Positions 41,297 through 50,452 are shown, numbered from the stretch's first letter. The stretch is DNA of 64,000 nt from Rhizobium sp. 32-5/1 (GCF_029537235.1 NZ_CP120638.1:496001-560000), one strand, 5' to 3'. Numbers and translations are program-made. The notes: generated by a model not told the origin, from the sequence alone.

Positions 41297-41743
41297 ATGC
41301 CATCGACGATCTATGTGCTGAACGGCCCCAATCTCAATGCGCTGGGCAAGCGCGAACCGGGAATTTATGGCTCCCTGACGCTGGCCGATATTGAAGCCCT
41401 GTGCATTGCCGAAGGTGAGAAGCTCGGGCTTGAAATCGTCTTCCGCCAGAGTAACCACGAAGGTGACCTGGTGGACTGGTTCCACGAGGCTGGCGAGAAG
41501 GCGGCGGGCATTGCCGTCAATGCCGGTGCCTACACACACACCTCCATCGCCCTTCATGATGCGGCCAAGGCTATCGGCATTCCGGTTGTCGAACTGCATC
41601 TTTCCAATGTCCATGCACGCGAGAAATTCCGCCACACCTCCCTGCTCGCCCCGGCGGCCAAAGGGGTGATTTGCGGCTTCGGCGCAGACAGTTACATTCT
41701 CGCGCTCAATGCGCTAAAGACACTCACGCATCAAACGCGATAA
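41297..41743 (+). CDS. aroQ: 3-dehydroquinate dehydratase, type II
   Basis: A 148-residue type II dehydroquinase, forming a dodecamer in the shikimate pathway. The family motifs are [19 protein letters not shown] (with catalytic Arg and Tyr), [24 protein letters not shown] and [15 protein letters not shown]. The ATG at 41297 is preferred to a TTG two codons earlier. It is followed 22 bases later by accB, the usual rhizobial order aroQ-accB-accC-aat. Confidence 0.96.
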   Translation: MPSTIYVLNGPNLNALGKREPGIYGSLTLADIEALCIAEGEKLGLEIVFRQSNHEGDLVDWFHEAGEKAAGIAVNAGAYTHTSIALHDAAKAIGIPVVELHLSNVHAREKFRHTSLLAPAAKGVICGFGADSYILALNALKTLTHQTR

Positions 41744-41765
41744 GAAGAACAAGAGGCTCACATCC

Positions 41766-42230
41766 ATGGCTGACAAGAAACCCGGTATCGACCAGACGCT
41801 GATCCGCGATCTCGCCAACATCCTCAATGAAACTGACCTGACCGAAATCGAAGTTGAGCAGAACGACATGCGGATCCGCGTCTCGCGCGCTGGAACGCCG
41901 CAATACGTCTCCGCTCCGGTTCCGGCTGCAGCTCCGGTGCAGTTTGCCACTGCCACAAGTTCGGCCGCCGCCGTGGCCGATTCGGGCAAGGCCTCCAAGA
42001 ATGCAGTTACCTCCCCGATGGTCGGCACCCTCTATCTTTCGCCGGCTCCCGGCTCCCGGCCCTTCGTCGAAGTCGGCGCCATGGTGAAGGAAGGCCAGAC
42101 CATCCTCATCATCGAAGCCATGAAGACGATGAACCAAATCCCTGCGCCCCGCGCCGGCAAGGTCACCGAAATCCTCGTTGAAGACGGGGCTCCGGTTGAA
42201 TATGGCGAAGCCCTGATCGTCATTGAATAA
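41766..42230 (+). CDS. accB: Biotin carboxyl carrier protein of acetyl-CoA carboxylase
   Basis: A 154-residue BCCP. The N-terminal part (about 1-45) is the biotin carboxylase interaction segment, followed by an Ala/Pro/Val-rich linker (48-75). The C-terminal biotinyl domain has the biotin-attachment lysine K120 in EAMKTMN and the thumb-like SPAPGSRPF segment. It carries CO2 between AccC and AccAD in fatty-acid synthesis. accC begins 12 bases downstream. Confidence 0.97.
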   Translation: MADKKPGIDQTLIRDLANILNETDLTEIEVEQNDMRIRVSRAGTPQYVSAPVPAAAPVQFATATSSAAAVADSGKASKNAVTSPMVGTLYLSPAPGSRPFVEVGAMVKEGQTILIIEAMKTMNQIPAPRAGKVTEILVEDGAPVEYGEALIVIE

Positions 42231-42242
42231 GGCGACAGACCC

Positions 42243-43597
42243 ATGATCTCGAAAATCCTCATTGCCAATCGCGGCGAAATCGCCCTTCGGGTCCTGCGCG
42301 CCTGCAAGGAACTCGGCATCGCCACGGTGGCTGTCCATTCCACGGCCGACGCCGATGCGATGCACGTGCGCCTTGCCGACGAGAGCGTGTGCATCGGCCC
42401 GCCGCCTTCGCGCGACAGCTATCTGAACATCCACCAGATCGTTGCGGCCTGCGAAATCACCGGCGCCGACGCCGTGCATCCCGGCTACGGCTTCCTTTCG
42501 GAAAATGCCAAGTTCGCCGATATTCTCGACGCCCACGGCATTACCTTCATCGGTCCGACCGCCGATCACATCCGCATCATGGGTGACAAGATCACCGCTA
42601 AGGAAACGGCGAAATCGCTCGGCATTCCGGTCGTCCCGGGGTCCGCCGGCGAGGTCAAGCCAGAGAACGCGCTGGAGATCGCCCGTGAAATCGGGTTCCC
42701 CGTGCTCATCAAGGCGACAGCCGGCGGTGGCGGTCGCGGCATGAAGGTGGCCAAGAACGAGGAGGAGCTTTCGGAAGCTGTTTCAACGGCGCGCTCCGAG
42801 GCCTTGGCTGCTTTCGGCAATGATGCCGTCTACATGGAAAAATACCTCGGCAAGCCGCGCCACATCGAAATCCAGGTCGTCGGCGACGGTGAAGGCAACG
42901 CCATCCATCTCGGTGAACGTGACTGCTCCTTGCAGCGCCGCCACCAGAAGGTCTGGGAAGAAGCCAATTCCCCGGCGTTGAACGTCGAGCAGCGCATGAA
43001 AATCGGCGAGATCTGCGCCGATGCCATGCGCAAGCTGAAATATCGCGGCGCTGGCACGATCGAGTTTCTCTATGAAAATGGCGAGTTCTTCTTCATCGAG
43101 ATGAACACCCGCCTGCAGGTCGAGCACCCGATCACCGAAGCCATCACCGGCATCGACCTCGTGCACGAGCAGATCCGCGTCGCCTCCGGCGCCGGGCTTT
43201 CGGTTACACAGGACGAGATCGTTTTTTCCGGCCATGCCATCGAGTGCCGTATCAATGCCGAGGATCCGCGCACCTTCGTGCCCTCCCCGGCACGATCACG
43301 CATTTCCATGCGCCTGGTGGTCTCGGCGTGCGCGTCGATTCGGGCGCCTATCAGGGCTATCGTATTCCGCCGTATTACGACAGCCTGATCGGCAAGCTGA
43401 TCGTGCACGGGCGCACGCGCGTTGAGTGCATGATGCGCCTGCGCCGCGTACTCGACGAGTTCGTCATCGACGGCATCAAGACAACGCTGCCGCTATTCCA
43501 GGACCTGATCAACAATCAGGATATCGCCAACGGCGACTACGACATCCATTGGCTGGAAAACTATCTCGCCCAGCCCGCCGCTGATCCAGCGGAATGA
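42243..43597 (+). CDS. accC: Biotin carboxylase of acetyl-CoA carboxylase (apparent 1-base deletion)
   Basis: AccC carboxylates biotin on AccB at the cost of ATP. After correction the protein has 451 residues. Motifs include the N-terminal [20 protein letters not shown], the ATP-grasp loop GGGGRGMKV (about residue 162), [15 protein letters not shown] and [14 protein letters not shown]. The frame breaks at 43287-43290: DPRTFVPSP should continue [11 protein letters not shown], and one G is missing from CCCCGG. The rest continues to a normal end. AccC is essential, so an assembly error is likely. It overlaps no neighbour; aat starts 11 bases later. Confidence 0.94.
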
Positions 43598-43607
43598 GGC
43601 GACGCCA

Positions 43608-44222
43608 GTGAAGGGATCGCGCAGCAGGCAGCCGGAAATCACCCCGGAACTCCTGTTGCGCGCCTATTCCATCGGGCTTTTTCCGATGGCGGACAGCGCC
43701 GATGATCCGGAACTTTTCTGGGTCGAACCGGACCTGCGGGGCATTATCCCGCTCGATGATTTCCATGTTTCCAAAAGCCTCGCAAAAACCGTTCGCCGCG
43801 CGCCTTTCGATATCTGTTTCGATACAGCTTTCGAGGGTGTCATGGACGGCTGCGCGGCCCCGGGCCCGGATCGCCCCACGACATGGATCAATGGCAAGAT
43901 TCTGCTCGCTTTACGCGACCCTGCACAGAATGGGCCATGCCCATTCTGTCGAGGCTTTCGACGGCGACGAACTGGTTGGCGGTCTTTATGGCGTCTCTCT
44001 CGGCGCTGCTTTTTCGGAGAGAGCATGTTTTCGAGGCGGACCGATGCGTCGAAGGTCTGCCTCGTGCATCTGGTCGAACGCCTGCGCCAGAATGGTTTCC
44101 GCTTGCTCGACACGCAGTTTACGACGGAGCATTTGAAGACGTTCGGCGCGATTGACGTGCCGAAGGCCAAATACGAGGCGATGCTCGCCAAGGCGATTGC
44201 TTCACCGCATCTCAAATTCTAA
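43608..44222 (+). CDS. aat: Leucyl/phenylalanyl-tRNA-protein transferase (compensating +1/-1 indels)
   Basis: Aat conjugates Leu or Phe to proteins with N-terminal Arg or Lys (N-end rule, feeding ClpS-ClpAP). The frame is open for 204 codons from a GTG start ([27 protein letters not shown]). Residues from about 100 to 135, however, are wrong ([14 protein letters not shown] and on). The +1 frame of that stretch reads [20 protein letters not shown] and [14 protein letters not shown], which is the Aat core. One extra base near 43902-43907 and one missing T in the run at 44010-44014 explain it. The rest ([21 protein letters not shown] and the C-terminus) is normal. Confidence 0.9.
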   Translation: MKGSRSRQPEITPELLLRAYSIGLFPMADSADDPELFWVEPDLRGIIPLDDFHVSKSLAKTVRRAPFDICFDTAFEGVMDGCAAPGPDRPTTWINGKILLALRDPAQNGPCPFCRGFRRRRTGWRSLWRLSRRCFFGESMFSRRTDASKVCLVHLVERLRQNGFRLLDTQFTTEHLKTFGAIDVPKAKYEAMLAKAIASPHLKF

Positions 44223-44233
44223 CGAAATCGGCA

Positions 44234-44686
44234 TTATTGGGTTGCCGCATCGTCCGGCGCCGGCAGGTCGGACTTGGCCTTGCAGGATTGCAGCCAGACG
44301 TCATAGACGGGGTGCTCGACGGCGTTGAGACCGGGGCTGTCGGCAAACATCCAGCCCGTGAAGATGCGCCTGATCTTGCGGTCGAGCGTGATCTCGTCGA
44401 CTTCGACAAAGGTCGTTGTCTTCTGAGCTTCCGTGTCGTCGCGATTGTAGCAGACGCGCGGGGTGACCTGCAGCGCGCCGAACTGCACGGTTTCGCCGAT
44501 GTACACGTCGAAGGTGGTGATGCGACCGGTGATCTTGTCGATACCGGAAAAGACGGCGACGGCATTGGAAATGCGCTCGGCCTTTGCCACGGGAGCAAAG
44601 GAGAACACCACTGCGCCCGCGAGCAGACAAAGAGCGGAGATGGGCAGGAACTGCCGCATCCCAATCCGCTGACTTGAAAATACCAT
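44234..44686 (-). CDS. DUF2155 family secreted protein
   Basis: A protein of about 150 residues with a signal peptide (MRQFLPISALCLLAGAVVFS within the N-terminus, cleavage near AKA-ER). The mature part matches the DUF2155 pattern: ISNAVAVFSGIDKITGRITT, VQFGALQVTPRVCYNRD, and FVEVDEITLDRKIRRIFTGW. The function is unknown. I start at 44686 (MVFSSQRIG), with GGAG ten bases upstream; a start at 44659 is equally possible. It is convergent with aat, ending 11 bases from it, and next to the NDUFA12 gene, an association seen in other alphaproteobacteria. Confidence 0.85.
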   Translation of the reverse strand: MVFSSQRIGMRQFLPISALCLLAGAVVFSFAPVAKAERISNAVAVFSGIDKITGRITTFDVYIGETVQFGALQVTPRVCYNRDDTEAQKTTTFVEVDEITLDRKIRRIFTGWMFADSPGLNAVEHPVYDVWLQSCKAKSDLPAPDDAATQ

Positions 44687-44815
44687 TACCGCTCGTCTCC
44701 CGCGCAATCTCCGGCCACCATGTCGGACATCAGGCGCTAAACATGAAATGTGGCCGAGGCATGATGCGCGCATGCGCAATCAACAGGCAGGAAATCTTGG
44801 CTCGTCCGTTGCCAC

Positions 44816-45211
44816 TCAGGAACGAGGCGTCCAAGCGTCGTAGTCGCCGGTTACACGCGGGCGTTCACCAGCGCTGTTGAGCGAACCCGGCGGGCGATAG
44901 GCGTTGATCGAGCCGGTGCCGTTCGGCTTGTGGGCCTTCTGCCATTCGCGCGGCGTATAAGTCTCGTCTGCCGGCGATACGTCGGTGCGGTGGTGCATCC
45001 AGCCGTGCCAGCCCGGTGGGATGGCGGAGGCATCAGCATAGCCGTTGTAGATTACCCAGCGGCGCGTGCGCCCCTCGGAATCCTTGCCGCCCTGATAATA
45101 GACATTGCCGGCTTCGTCCTGGCCGACACGGGTGCCGAAGCGCCAGGTGTGAAGCCGGGTGCCGAGCGTCTGTCCATTCCACCAGGTGAAAATCTGCAGC
45201 AGAAATTTCAT
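44816..45211 (-). CDS. NDUFA12-family NADH:ubiquinone oxidoreductase accessory subunit
   Basis: A 131-residue protein matching the mitochondrial complex I 17.2-kDa subunit NDUFA12 (B17.2): FTWWNGQTLGTRLHTWRFG, VYYQGGKDSEGRTRRWVIY, and PPGWHGWMHHRTDVSP. This supernumerary subunit is shared by alphaproteobacteria and mitochondria and attaches to the complex I matrix arm. It lies outside the nuo operon, which is usual. GGAC precedes the ATG at 45211. It is 130 bases from the DUF2155 gene on the same strand. Confidence 0.92.
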   Translation of the reverse strand: MKFLLQIFTWWNGQTLGTRLHTWRFGTRVGQDEAGNVYYQGGKDSEGRTRRWVIYNGYADASAIPPGWHGWMHHRTDVSPADETYTPREWQKAHKPNGTGSINAYRPPGSLNSAGERPRVTGDYDAWTPRS

Positions 45212-45424
45212 GAGCACCGTCCTTGAACCGCACCACGTCAACTACGCGGCGGGATGCACAATATACCTGTCCCGCTTATGCCGCGCAGCCACCGGATTGT
45301 CCAGTGATTCCCGAGGAATCCCCCGTGGGAATCAGGGTCGCAGCGAAACGCCGCAGCTTTCCCTGCCTTCAATTTTCAGGTTGTCGCCCATGGCGAGAAA
45401 GGCAAAGACAACCCAGTTGGATGA

Positions 45425-45922
45425 TCAGCCGAGCGGCTTTTCCATGAGGATCGCCGGAATTCCGGACTGGCCGCCGCCACAATTCGCGACGTCGCCGATC
45501 TTCACGAAACCATGGGCCTCGTAGAACGCGAGAGCGGCCGCATTTTGCGGCTCGACCTCGAGCTGCATGAACTCCGCATCCGGAAAGCAGGTTTCAAGCT
45601 CAGCAAACATATCGCGGCCGATGCCCTGTTTCTGGAACTTCGGCAGGACGTAGAGCTGGTGCAGCACGGCACCCTTCTTGTGGGTCTCGGACATGGCGGC
45701 ATAACCCATGCCGGCGATTTCCCGGCCATTGTCGGCGACCACGAATTCCGCGTCCTTGCGCGCAAGCCTTGCCTTCAGCGCAGGTACGGAATGCCAGCTC
45801 GCCGTCAGTTCTGCGACTTTCTCCACACCATAGATGCCGTCATAGGTCGCATGCCAGGTTTCGGCGAGAAGCGCACTGACCTTCGCCAAATCACGCTCCG
45901 ATGCCGTGCGGACGAAGAACAT
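45425..45922 (-). CDS. GNAT-family N-acetyltransferase
   Basis: A 165-residue single-domain GNAT. The acetyl-CoA pyrophosphate loop QKQGIGRDMF is near residue 98, after the beta-4 strand GAVLHQLYVLP, and the conserved NAAALAFYEAHGF follows near 127-139. The substrate is unknown. Its start codon shares one base with the gatB stop (TAATG), so the two are translationally linked, although no functional link is known. The ATG at 45922 begins [15 protein letters not shown]. Confidence 0.88.
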   Translation of the reverse strand: MFFVRTASERDLAKVSALLAETWHATYDGIYGVEKVAELTASWHSVPALKARLARKDAEFVVADNGREIAGMGYAAMSETHKKGAVLHQLYVLPKFQKQGIGRDMFAELETCFPDAEFMQLEVEPQNAAALAFYEAHGFVKIGDVANCGGGQSGIPAILMEKPLG

Positions 45923-47423
45923 TATTCTTCGATCCCGAGCTTGGCCTTGACCAGCGCCTGAACCGCCTGCGGATTGGCCTTGCCGCCGGTCGACTTCATC
46001 ACCTGGCCGACGAACCAGCCGGCCAGCGAGGGCTTGGCCTGAACCTTGGCGACCTGATCCGGATTGGCGGCGATGATCTCATCGACGGCCTTTTCAATGG
46101 CGCCGGTGTCGGTGACCTGCTTCATGCCGCGCGCTTCGACCAGCTCCGCCGGGTCGCCGCCTTCGGTCCAGACGATCTCGAACAGGTCCTTGGCGATCTT
46201 GCCGGAGATGACTTCGGACTTGATGAGATCGAGAATACCACCAAGCTGGGCGGGGAAACCGGAGTCTCTTCAATGCCTTTGCCGGCTTTATTCAACGCGC
46301 CCAGCAAGTCGTTGATCACCCAGTTCGCCGCGATCTTGCCGTCGCGGCCGGCAGCGACCGCCTCGAAATAATCGGCAATCGCCTTTTCCGAAACGAGCAC
46401 CGAGGCGTCATAGATCGACAGGCCGAGATCGGCGACGAAGCGCTCTTTCTTGTCGTCAGGCAGTTCCGGCAGGTGGGCTTTGAGTTCGGCGACAAAGGCG
46501 TCGTCGAATTCGAGCGGCAGCAGGTCCGGATCGGGGAAATAACGATAGTCGTGCGCGTCTTCCTTGGAGCGCATCGAGCGGGTCTCGCCCTTGTTCGGAT
46601 CGAACAGGCGGGTTTCCTGGTCGATCGAGCCGCCATCCTCCAAAATGGCGATCTGGCGGCGGGCCTCATATTCGATCGCCTGGCCGATGAAGCGGATCGA
46701 GTTGACGTTCTTGATCTCGCAGCGCGTGCCGAAATCTTCGCCCGGACGGCGCACGGAGACGTTGACGTCGGCGCGCATCGAGCCTTCGTCCATGTTGCCG
46801 TCGCAGGTGCCGAGATAGCGCACGATCGACCGCAGCTTGGTCATATAGGCCTTGGCCTCGTCGGACGAGCGCATGTCGGGCTTGGAGACGATCTCCATCA
46901 GGGCAACGCCCGAACGGTTCAGATCCACATAGGACATGGTCGGGTGCTGGTCGTGCATCGACTTCCCCGCGTCCTGCTCCAAATGCAGGCGCTCGATACC
47001 GATCTCGACATCCTCGAACTGGCCCTGGCGGTCCGGGCCGACGGAAATGATAATCTTGCCCTCGCCGACGATCGGATCCTTGAACTGCGAAATCTGGTAG
47101 CCCTGCGGCAGATCAGGATAGAAATAGTTCTTGCGGTCGAAGATCGAGCGGTTGTTGATCTGGGCCTTGAGGCCAAGGCCGGTGCGCACAGCCTGCTTGA
47201 CGCATTCCTCGTTGATGACAGGCAGCATGCCCGGCATGGCGGCATCGACGAGCGAGACATTGGAGTTCGGCGCATTGCCGAAGGTCGTCGATGCTCCCGA
47301 AAACAGCTTGGACTGGCTTGTCACCTGGGCATGGACTTCCATGCCGATAATGACTTCCCAGTCGCCGGTGGCGCCGGGGATATAGCGTTTCGGTTCGGAG
47401 ATGCGGACGTCGACGAGTGTCAT
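45922..47423 (-). CDS. gatB: Aspartyl/glutamyl-tRNA amidotransferase subunit B (apparent 1-base deletion)
   Basis: GatB activates misacylated Glu-tRNA-Gln or Asp-tRNA-Asn for amidation by GatA. After correction it has 500 residues. The catalytic cradle has [31 protein letters not shown] and [13 protein letters not shown]. The helical and YqeY tail domain ends [12 protein letters not shown]. The frame breaks at 46252-46255 (GGGG on the plus strand): IEETPVSP should continue [20 protein letters not shown]. The start [17 protein letters not shown] at 47423 has AAGAG upstream. It is separated from gatA by about 3 kb. Confidence 0.94.
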
Positions 47424-47572
47424 GGAATGCTCTTCTGTAAGCTTAAATTCGTGTGTCTCTGGGTAGAACAATTGGCTATGGCGTGCAAGGCTTGTCACAT
47501 GGGAAGCCTACGCAAACCCGCCGCAGGCCGTGTGTTTGCAGTCCGTTCAGACCCGCGTGCCAAGATCGGGAC

Positions 47573-47890
47573 ATGACAACGAACCAGACCATCGTCCTGA
47601 TCATCCTGCTAATCAATATCGTTACCCTCTGCGCCTTCTGGTGGGATAAGCACGCAGCCCGCGAAGGGCATCGGCGCGTGCCGGAAAACCGGTTGCTCGG
47701 CCTTGCGCTGCTCGGGGGCATCCTTGGTGCCGTCGCAGGACAGCAACTGCTTCGGCACAAAACCCGCAAAGAACCGTTCCGCACCAGACTTATGCTGATC
47801 CTTGCCTTTCATCTCTCGGTACTTGTCGCCTGGCTTTCGGCACCTTTCTGGTTTGCGTCGACCCTTGCCCTTATCCGGCAAATGTCATGA
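47573..47890 (+). CDS. DUF1294 small membrane protein
   Basis: A 105-residue protein with three or four hydrophobic spans (TIVLIILLINIVTLCAFWWD; LGLALLGGILGAVAGQQLL; LILAFHLSVLVAWLSAPFW). The signature DKHAAREGHRRVPENRLL matches DUF1294, whose function is unknown; in some proteins it follows a cold-shock domain, but none is present here. It ends 27 bases before the promoter of the Rrf2 gene. Confidence 0.85.
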   Translation: MTTNQTIVLIILLINIVTLCAFWWDKHAAREGHRRVPENRLLGLALLGGILGAVAGQQLLRHKTRKEPFRTRLMLILAFHLSVLVAWLSAPFWFASTLALIRQMS

Positions 47891-47917
47891 TCCGCTTTCC
47901 TCTCGCGATTGTCCGTC

Positions 47918-47947
47918 TTGACAGGCACATCGATTCGTAACTATTAT
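47918..47947 (+). promoter_or_regulatory. Strong sigma-70-type promoter of the Rrf2 gene, predicted leaderless
   Basis: A perfect TTGACA (47918-47923) is followed by an 18-base spacer and TATTAT (47942-47947). The ATG is at 47954, so a start about seven bases after the -10 falls on the initiation codon. A TATTATTATTA repeat crosses the -10, which may also serve as an operator for Rrf2 autoregulation. Confidence 0.72.
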
Positions 47948-47953
47948 TATTAC

Positions 47954-48406
47954 ATGAAAAGAAACAGTCGCCTTTCCGCGGTGCTGCATGCGCTGCTCCA
48001 CATGGCAGAACGGGGCGCGCCGATGACCTCTGACGAGCTGGCCGCCTGCCTCCACACCAATCCCGTCGTCGTGCGCCGGACAATGGCTGGACTGCGCGAA
48101 GCAGGATTTGTCATTTCAGGACGCGGCCATGGTGGCGGATGGACACTTGGCCGCCCGCTGGAAGACATTACCATGCGCGACATCTACGCAGCACTTGGAG
48201 AGCCGATGCTGTTCCAGATGGGCAATGTCAACGAAAGTCCGGGCTGTCTTGTCGAACAAGCGGTCAATCATGCTCTGGACGATGCCTTCCGCGATGCGGA
48301 AGCGATGTTGATCGCCCGTCTCGGCGAAGTCACGCTCGCAACCCTTGCCGACGATTTCAAACGACGCTTTGCCGAACACCGAGCCGCACTGAAACCCCAC
48401 GGCTGA
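47954..48406 (+). CDS. Rrf2-family transcriptional regulator
   Basis: A 150-residue winged-helix regulator. The Rrf2 features are an N-terminal LSAVLHALLHMAERGAPMTS, the recognition segment HTNPVVVRRTMAGLREAGFV, and the wing SGRGHGGGWTLGRPLEDITM. It has only two cysteines (C32, C98), so the three-cysteine iron-sulfur site of IscR and NsrR is absent; it is more like the YwnA/CymR group. It lies 82 bases before a thioredoxin-reductase-like gene, which it probably controls. There is no ribosome binding site before the ATG, in line with a leaderless transcript. Confidence 0.9.
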   Translation: MKRNSRLSAVLHALLHMAERGAPMTSDELAACLHTNPVVVRRTMAGLREAGFVISGRGHGGGWTLGRPLEDITMRDIYAALGEPMLFQMGNVNESPGCLVEQAVNHALDDAFRDAEAMLIARLGEVTLATLADDFKRRFAEHRAALKPHG

Positions 48407-48488
48407 TAGCCGGAAACCACCTCTGAACTTCGCTACCCGGCTTCTCTTGCGTCGCCTCCGGTCGGCGAAGCCATGAAAGGAAAAGACC

Positions 48489-49397
48489 ATGCAACAGGAC
48501 GCAATCATCATCGGCGGCGGTTTTTCCGGACTGTCGGCCGCCTATATCCTAGCCCGCGCACGCCGCCATGTGACGATCGTCGATAGTGGTACGCCGCGCA
48601 ATCGATTTGCCGCCCATTCGCATGGCGTGCTCGGCCATGACGGCAAATCGGGCAGCGAAATCCTGGCCGAGGCCCGCGCGCAACTGCTCGCCTACCCGAC
48701 CGTCACCTTCATCGAAGGCGAAGTGGACTCTGCGTCAGGCGCAATCAACGACTTCCATGTCAGCATCACTGGAGGCGGTAGGATTGCCGCCCGGCGGCTA
48801 CTTCTGGCGAGCGGCATCGAAGACCGGCTGCCTGATATTCCGGGTCTCAAGGAGCGCTGGGGCAAGACGGTTCTGCATTGCCCCTATTGCCACGGCTACG
48901 AGATCGGCGGCGGCCCGATCGGCGTTCTGGCAATGCACCCGATGTCGGCGCATCAAGCGGCAGTCGTTGCCGACTGGGGCGATGTCACCCTCTTCACCAA
49001 CGGCATGCCGGAGCCGGACGAGGCAACGCTTGCCCTTCTCGAACAGCGCGGCGTCAGCCTTCAGCCAGGCACAGTCAGCGTCATCGAAACCGGCGCCTGC
49101 GACATGCAGCGGGTGCGGCTGGAAAACGGCCGAACCTTCGACGTCAAGGCACTGTTCGTCGCCGCAGACCTTTATATTCGCGGCACGATCGCAGAAAAAC
49201 TCGGCTGCGCGATGGAGGATTCACCCGCTGGCAAAATCCTCACCACGGATACCGTCAAGGCGACCAGCGTTCCCGGGGTCTATGCCGCTGGCGACATCGC
49301 CCGCGCCTTCGGCAACATCACCCTTGTGTCCGCCGACGGCGTCATTGCAGGGCTTGGAACGCATCAGTCGCTGATGTTTGACACCGCGCATTCTTGA
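48489..49397 (+). CDS. FAD/NAD(P)-dependent oxidoreductase, thioredoxin-reductase-like
   Basis: A 302-residue flavoprotein. The FAD dinucleotide motif is GGGFSGLSAAY (9-19), the CxxC pair is CPYC (131-134, in LHCPYCHGYEIG), and the C-terminal FAD motif is VPGVYAAGDIARAFGNITL. The second, NAD(P)-binding loop (GGPIGVLAMHPMSAHQ) is not the canonical thioredoxin reductase sequence, so the physiological partner is uncertain. AAGGAAAAG precedes the ATG. With the adjacent Rrf2 gene it forms a small redox-responsive unit seen in many proteobacteria. Confidence 0.9.
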   Translation: MQQDAIIIGGGFSGLSAAYILARARRHVTIVDSGTPRNRFAAHSHGVLGHDGKSGSEILAEARAQLLAYPTVTFIEGEVDSASGAINDFHVSITGGGRIAARRLLLASGIEDRLPDIPGLKERWGKTVLHCPYCHGYEIGGGPIGVLAMHPMSAHQAAVVADWGDVTLFTNGMPEPDEATLALLEQRGVSLQPGTVSVIETGACDMQRVRLENGRTFDVKALFVAADLYIRGTIAEKLGCAMEDSPAGKILTTDTVKATSVPGVYAAGDIARAFGNITLVSADGVIAGLGTHQSLMFDTAHS

Positions 49398-49592
49398 CGA
49401 AGCAGCGGCGTCTGCCCTAAAAAGCAGATGTTCGATGGAGTTTTGATGTCCAACTTGTCCGAGATTGCCTGAACGGCCTGTGCCTGCAAATCCTTTGCGC
49501 GCACGGGCCGGAAAACGAAACCCTGACGTTCGACAGAACGCCAGACCCGTTTTCATGCGTTCCTTTGAACGCTTTTCGGATCTCAACATCAA

Positions 49593-49850
49593 ATGGACAT
49601 CTCACGCGAAGAGCAGCGTATCCTGCATCTCATGGCCCAGGGCGGCCGCATCGAAATCACCAGAAGCATCGGCAAGGCGATCAGCGAAGCACGTTGCCTC
49701 ACCCGAGACGGCTGGGTTTCGCCGGGCTTCGATCTCGACCTGTTTCGAAAATTGAAGCGCAAGAAGGCCATCGCTTCATCGGGAGGCAAACCTTACCGCA
49801 TCACACAACGGGGGCTGGTTCTCGTGCGCTCCGACCCAAACAACCGCTAA
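49593..49850 (+). CDS. YjhX family (UPF0386) protein
   Basis: An 85-residue protein matching YjhX: MDISREEQRILHLMAQGGRI at the start, FRKLKRKKAIASSGGKPYR in the middle and a C-terminal ITQRGLVLVRSDPNNR. E. coli YjhX is annotated as a putative toxin, with YjhQ, a GNAT protein, as its presumed antitoxin. Here the next gene is a GNAT on the opposite strand, not an operonic partner, so a toxin role should not be assumed. There is no strong ribosome binding site. Confidence 0.82.
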   Translation: MDISREEQRILHLMAQGGRIEITRSIGKAISEARCLTRDGWVSPGFDLDLFRKLKRKKAIASSGGKPYRITQRGLVLVRSDPNNR

Positions 49851-49874
49851 TCGCGGAAAAATATGGCCCCGACA

Positions 49875-50390
49875 TCACAACAGCACACCGGGGCCGTATC
49901 CGAGCGGCTCGTCCGCCACCAGCCGCTTGGTCAGGCCGACTGACTCGACGTCGCGGTCGAGTTTTGCTGAATAGGCCGTCGACAGCCAGTTGACGGAATA
50001 GCCGTGTTTCCTGAAGAAGCCGATCGCCCGGGCATTCTGGGCGTGGGTTTTTGTCGTGGCATCGTCAAAGCCCGCCCTCACAATGTCTGCCTCGATAGTC
50101 AGTAGCAGGCGGGAACCGATGCCCGTGCCCTGAACCTCCGGATCAATCCAGAGATCGGAGATGGCGCCGTCCTGATCTTCGCGCGCGGCCCAGCCGACAG
50201 GCGTGCCGGAACTTTCGATCACGCTGGTGATCGACCAGTGGCTTCGCAAAAAGGAAAGAAAGGCCAGTTCGGCAACGCGGCGCATGCGCTCGACATCGAC
50301 TAATCCCACGACGGCCTGCTCCCACGCACGCAAGCCGACAGCGCTCAACTGAGGCACCTCGGCTTCACGGGCAGTGCGGACAAATATCAT
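49875..50390 (-). CDS. GNAT-family N-acetyltransferase
   Basis: A 171-residue GNAT. The core strand AISDLWIDPEVQGTGIGSRL carries the acetyl-CoA loop near residues 90-103, and HAQNARAIGFFRKHGYSVNW is the alpha-4/beta-6 region. The substrate is unknown. It is 62 bases downstream of gatA on the same strand and convergent with yjhX, ending 24 bases from it. Confidence 0.87.
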   Translation of the reverse strand: MIFVRTAREAEVPQLSAVGLRAWEQAVVGLVDVERMRRVAELAFLSFLRSHWSITSVIESSGTPVGWAAREDQDGAISDLWIDPEVQGTGIGSRLLLTIEADIVRAGFDDATTKTHAQNARAIGFFRKHGYSVNWLSTAYSAKLDRDVESVGLTKRLVADEPLGYGPGVLL

Positions 50391-50452
50391 GCAGCGGACC
50401 CTTTCCGCTGCAGTTAAACACCAGAATCACCGCTTGACCAGCGGTAGCGGAC

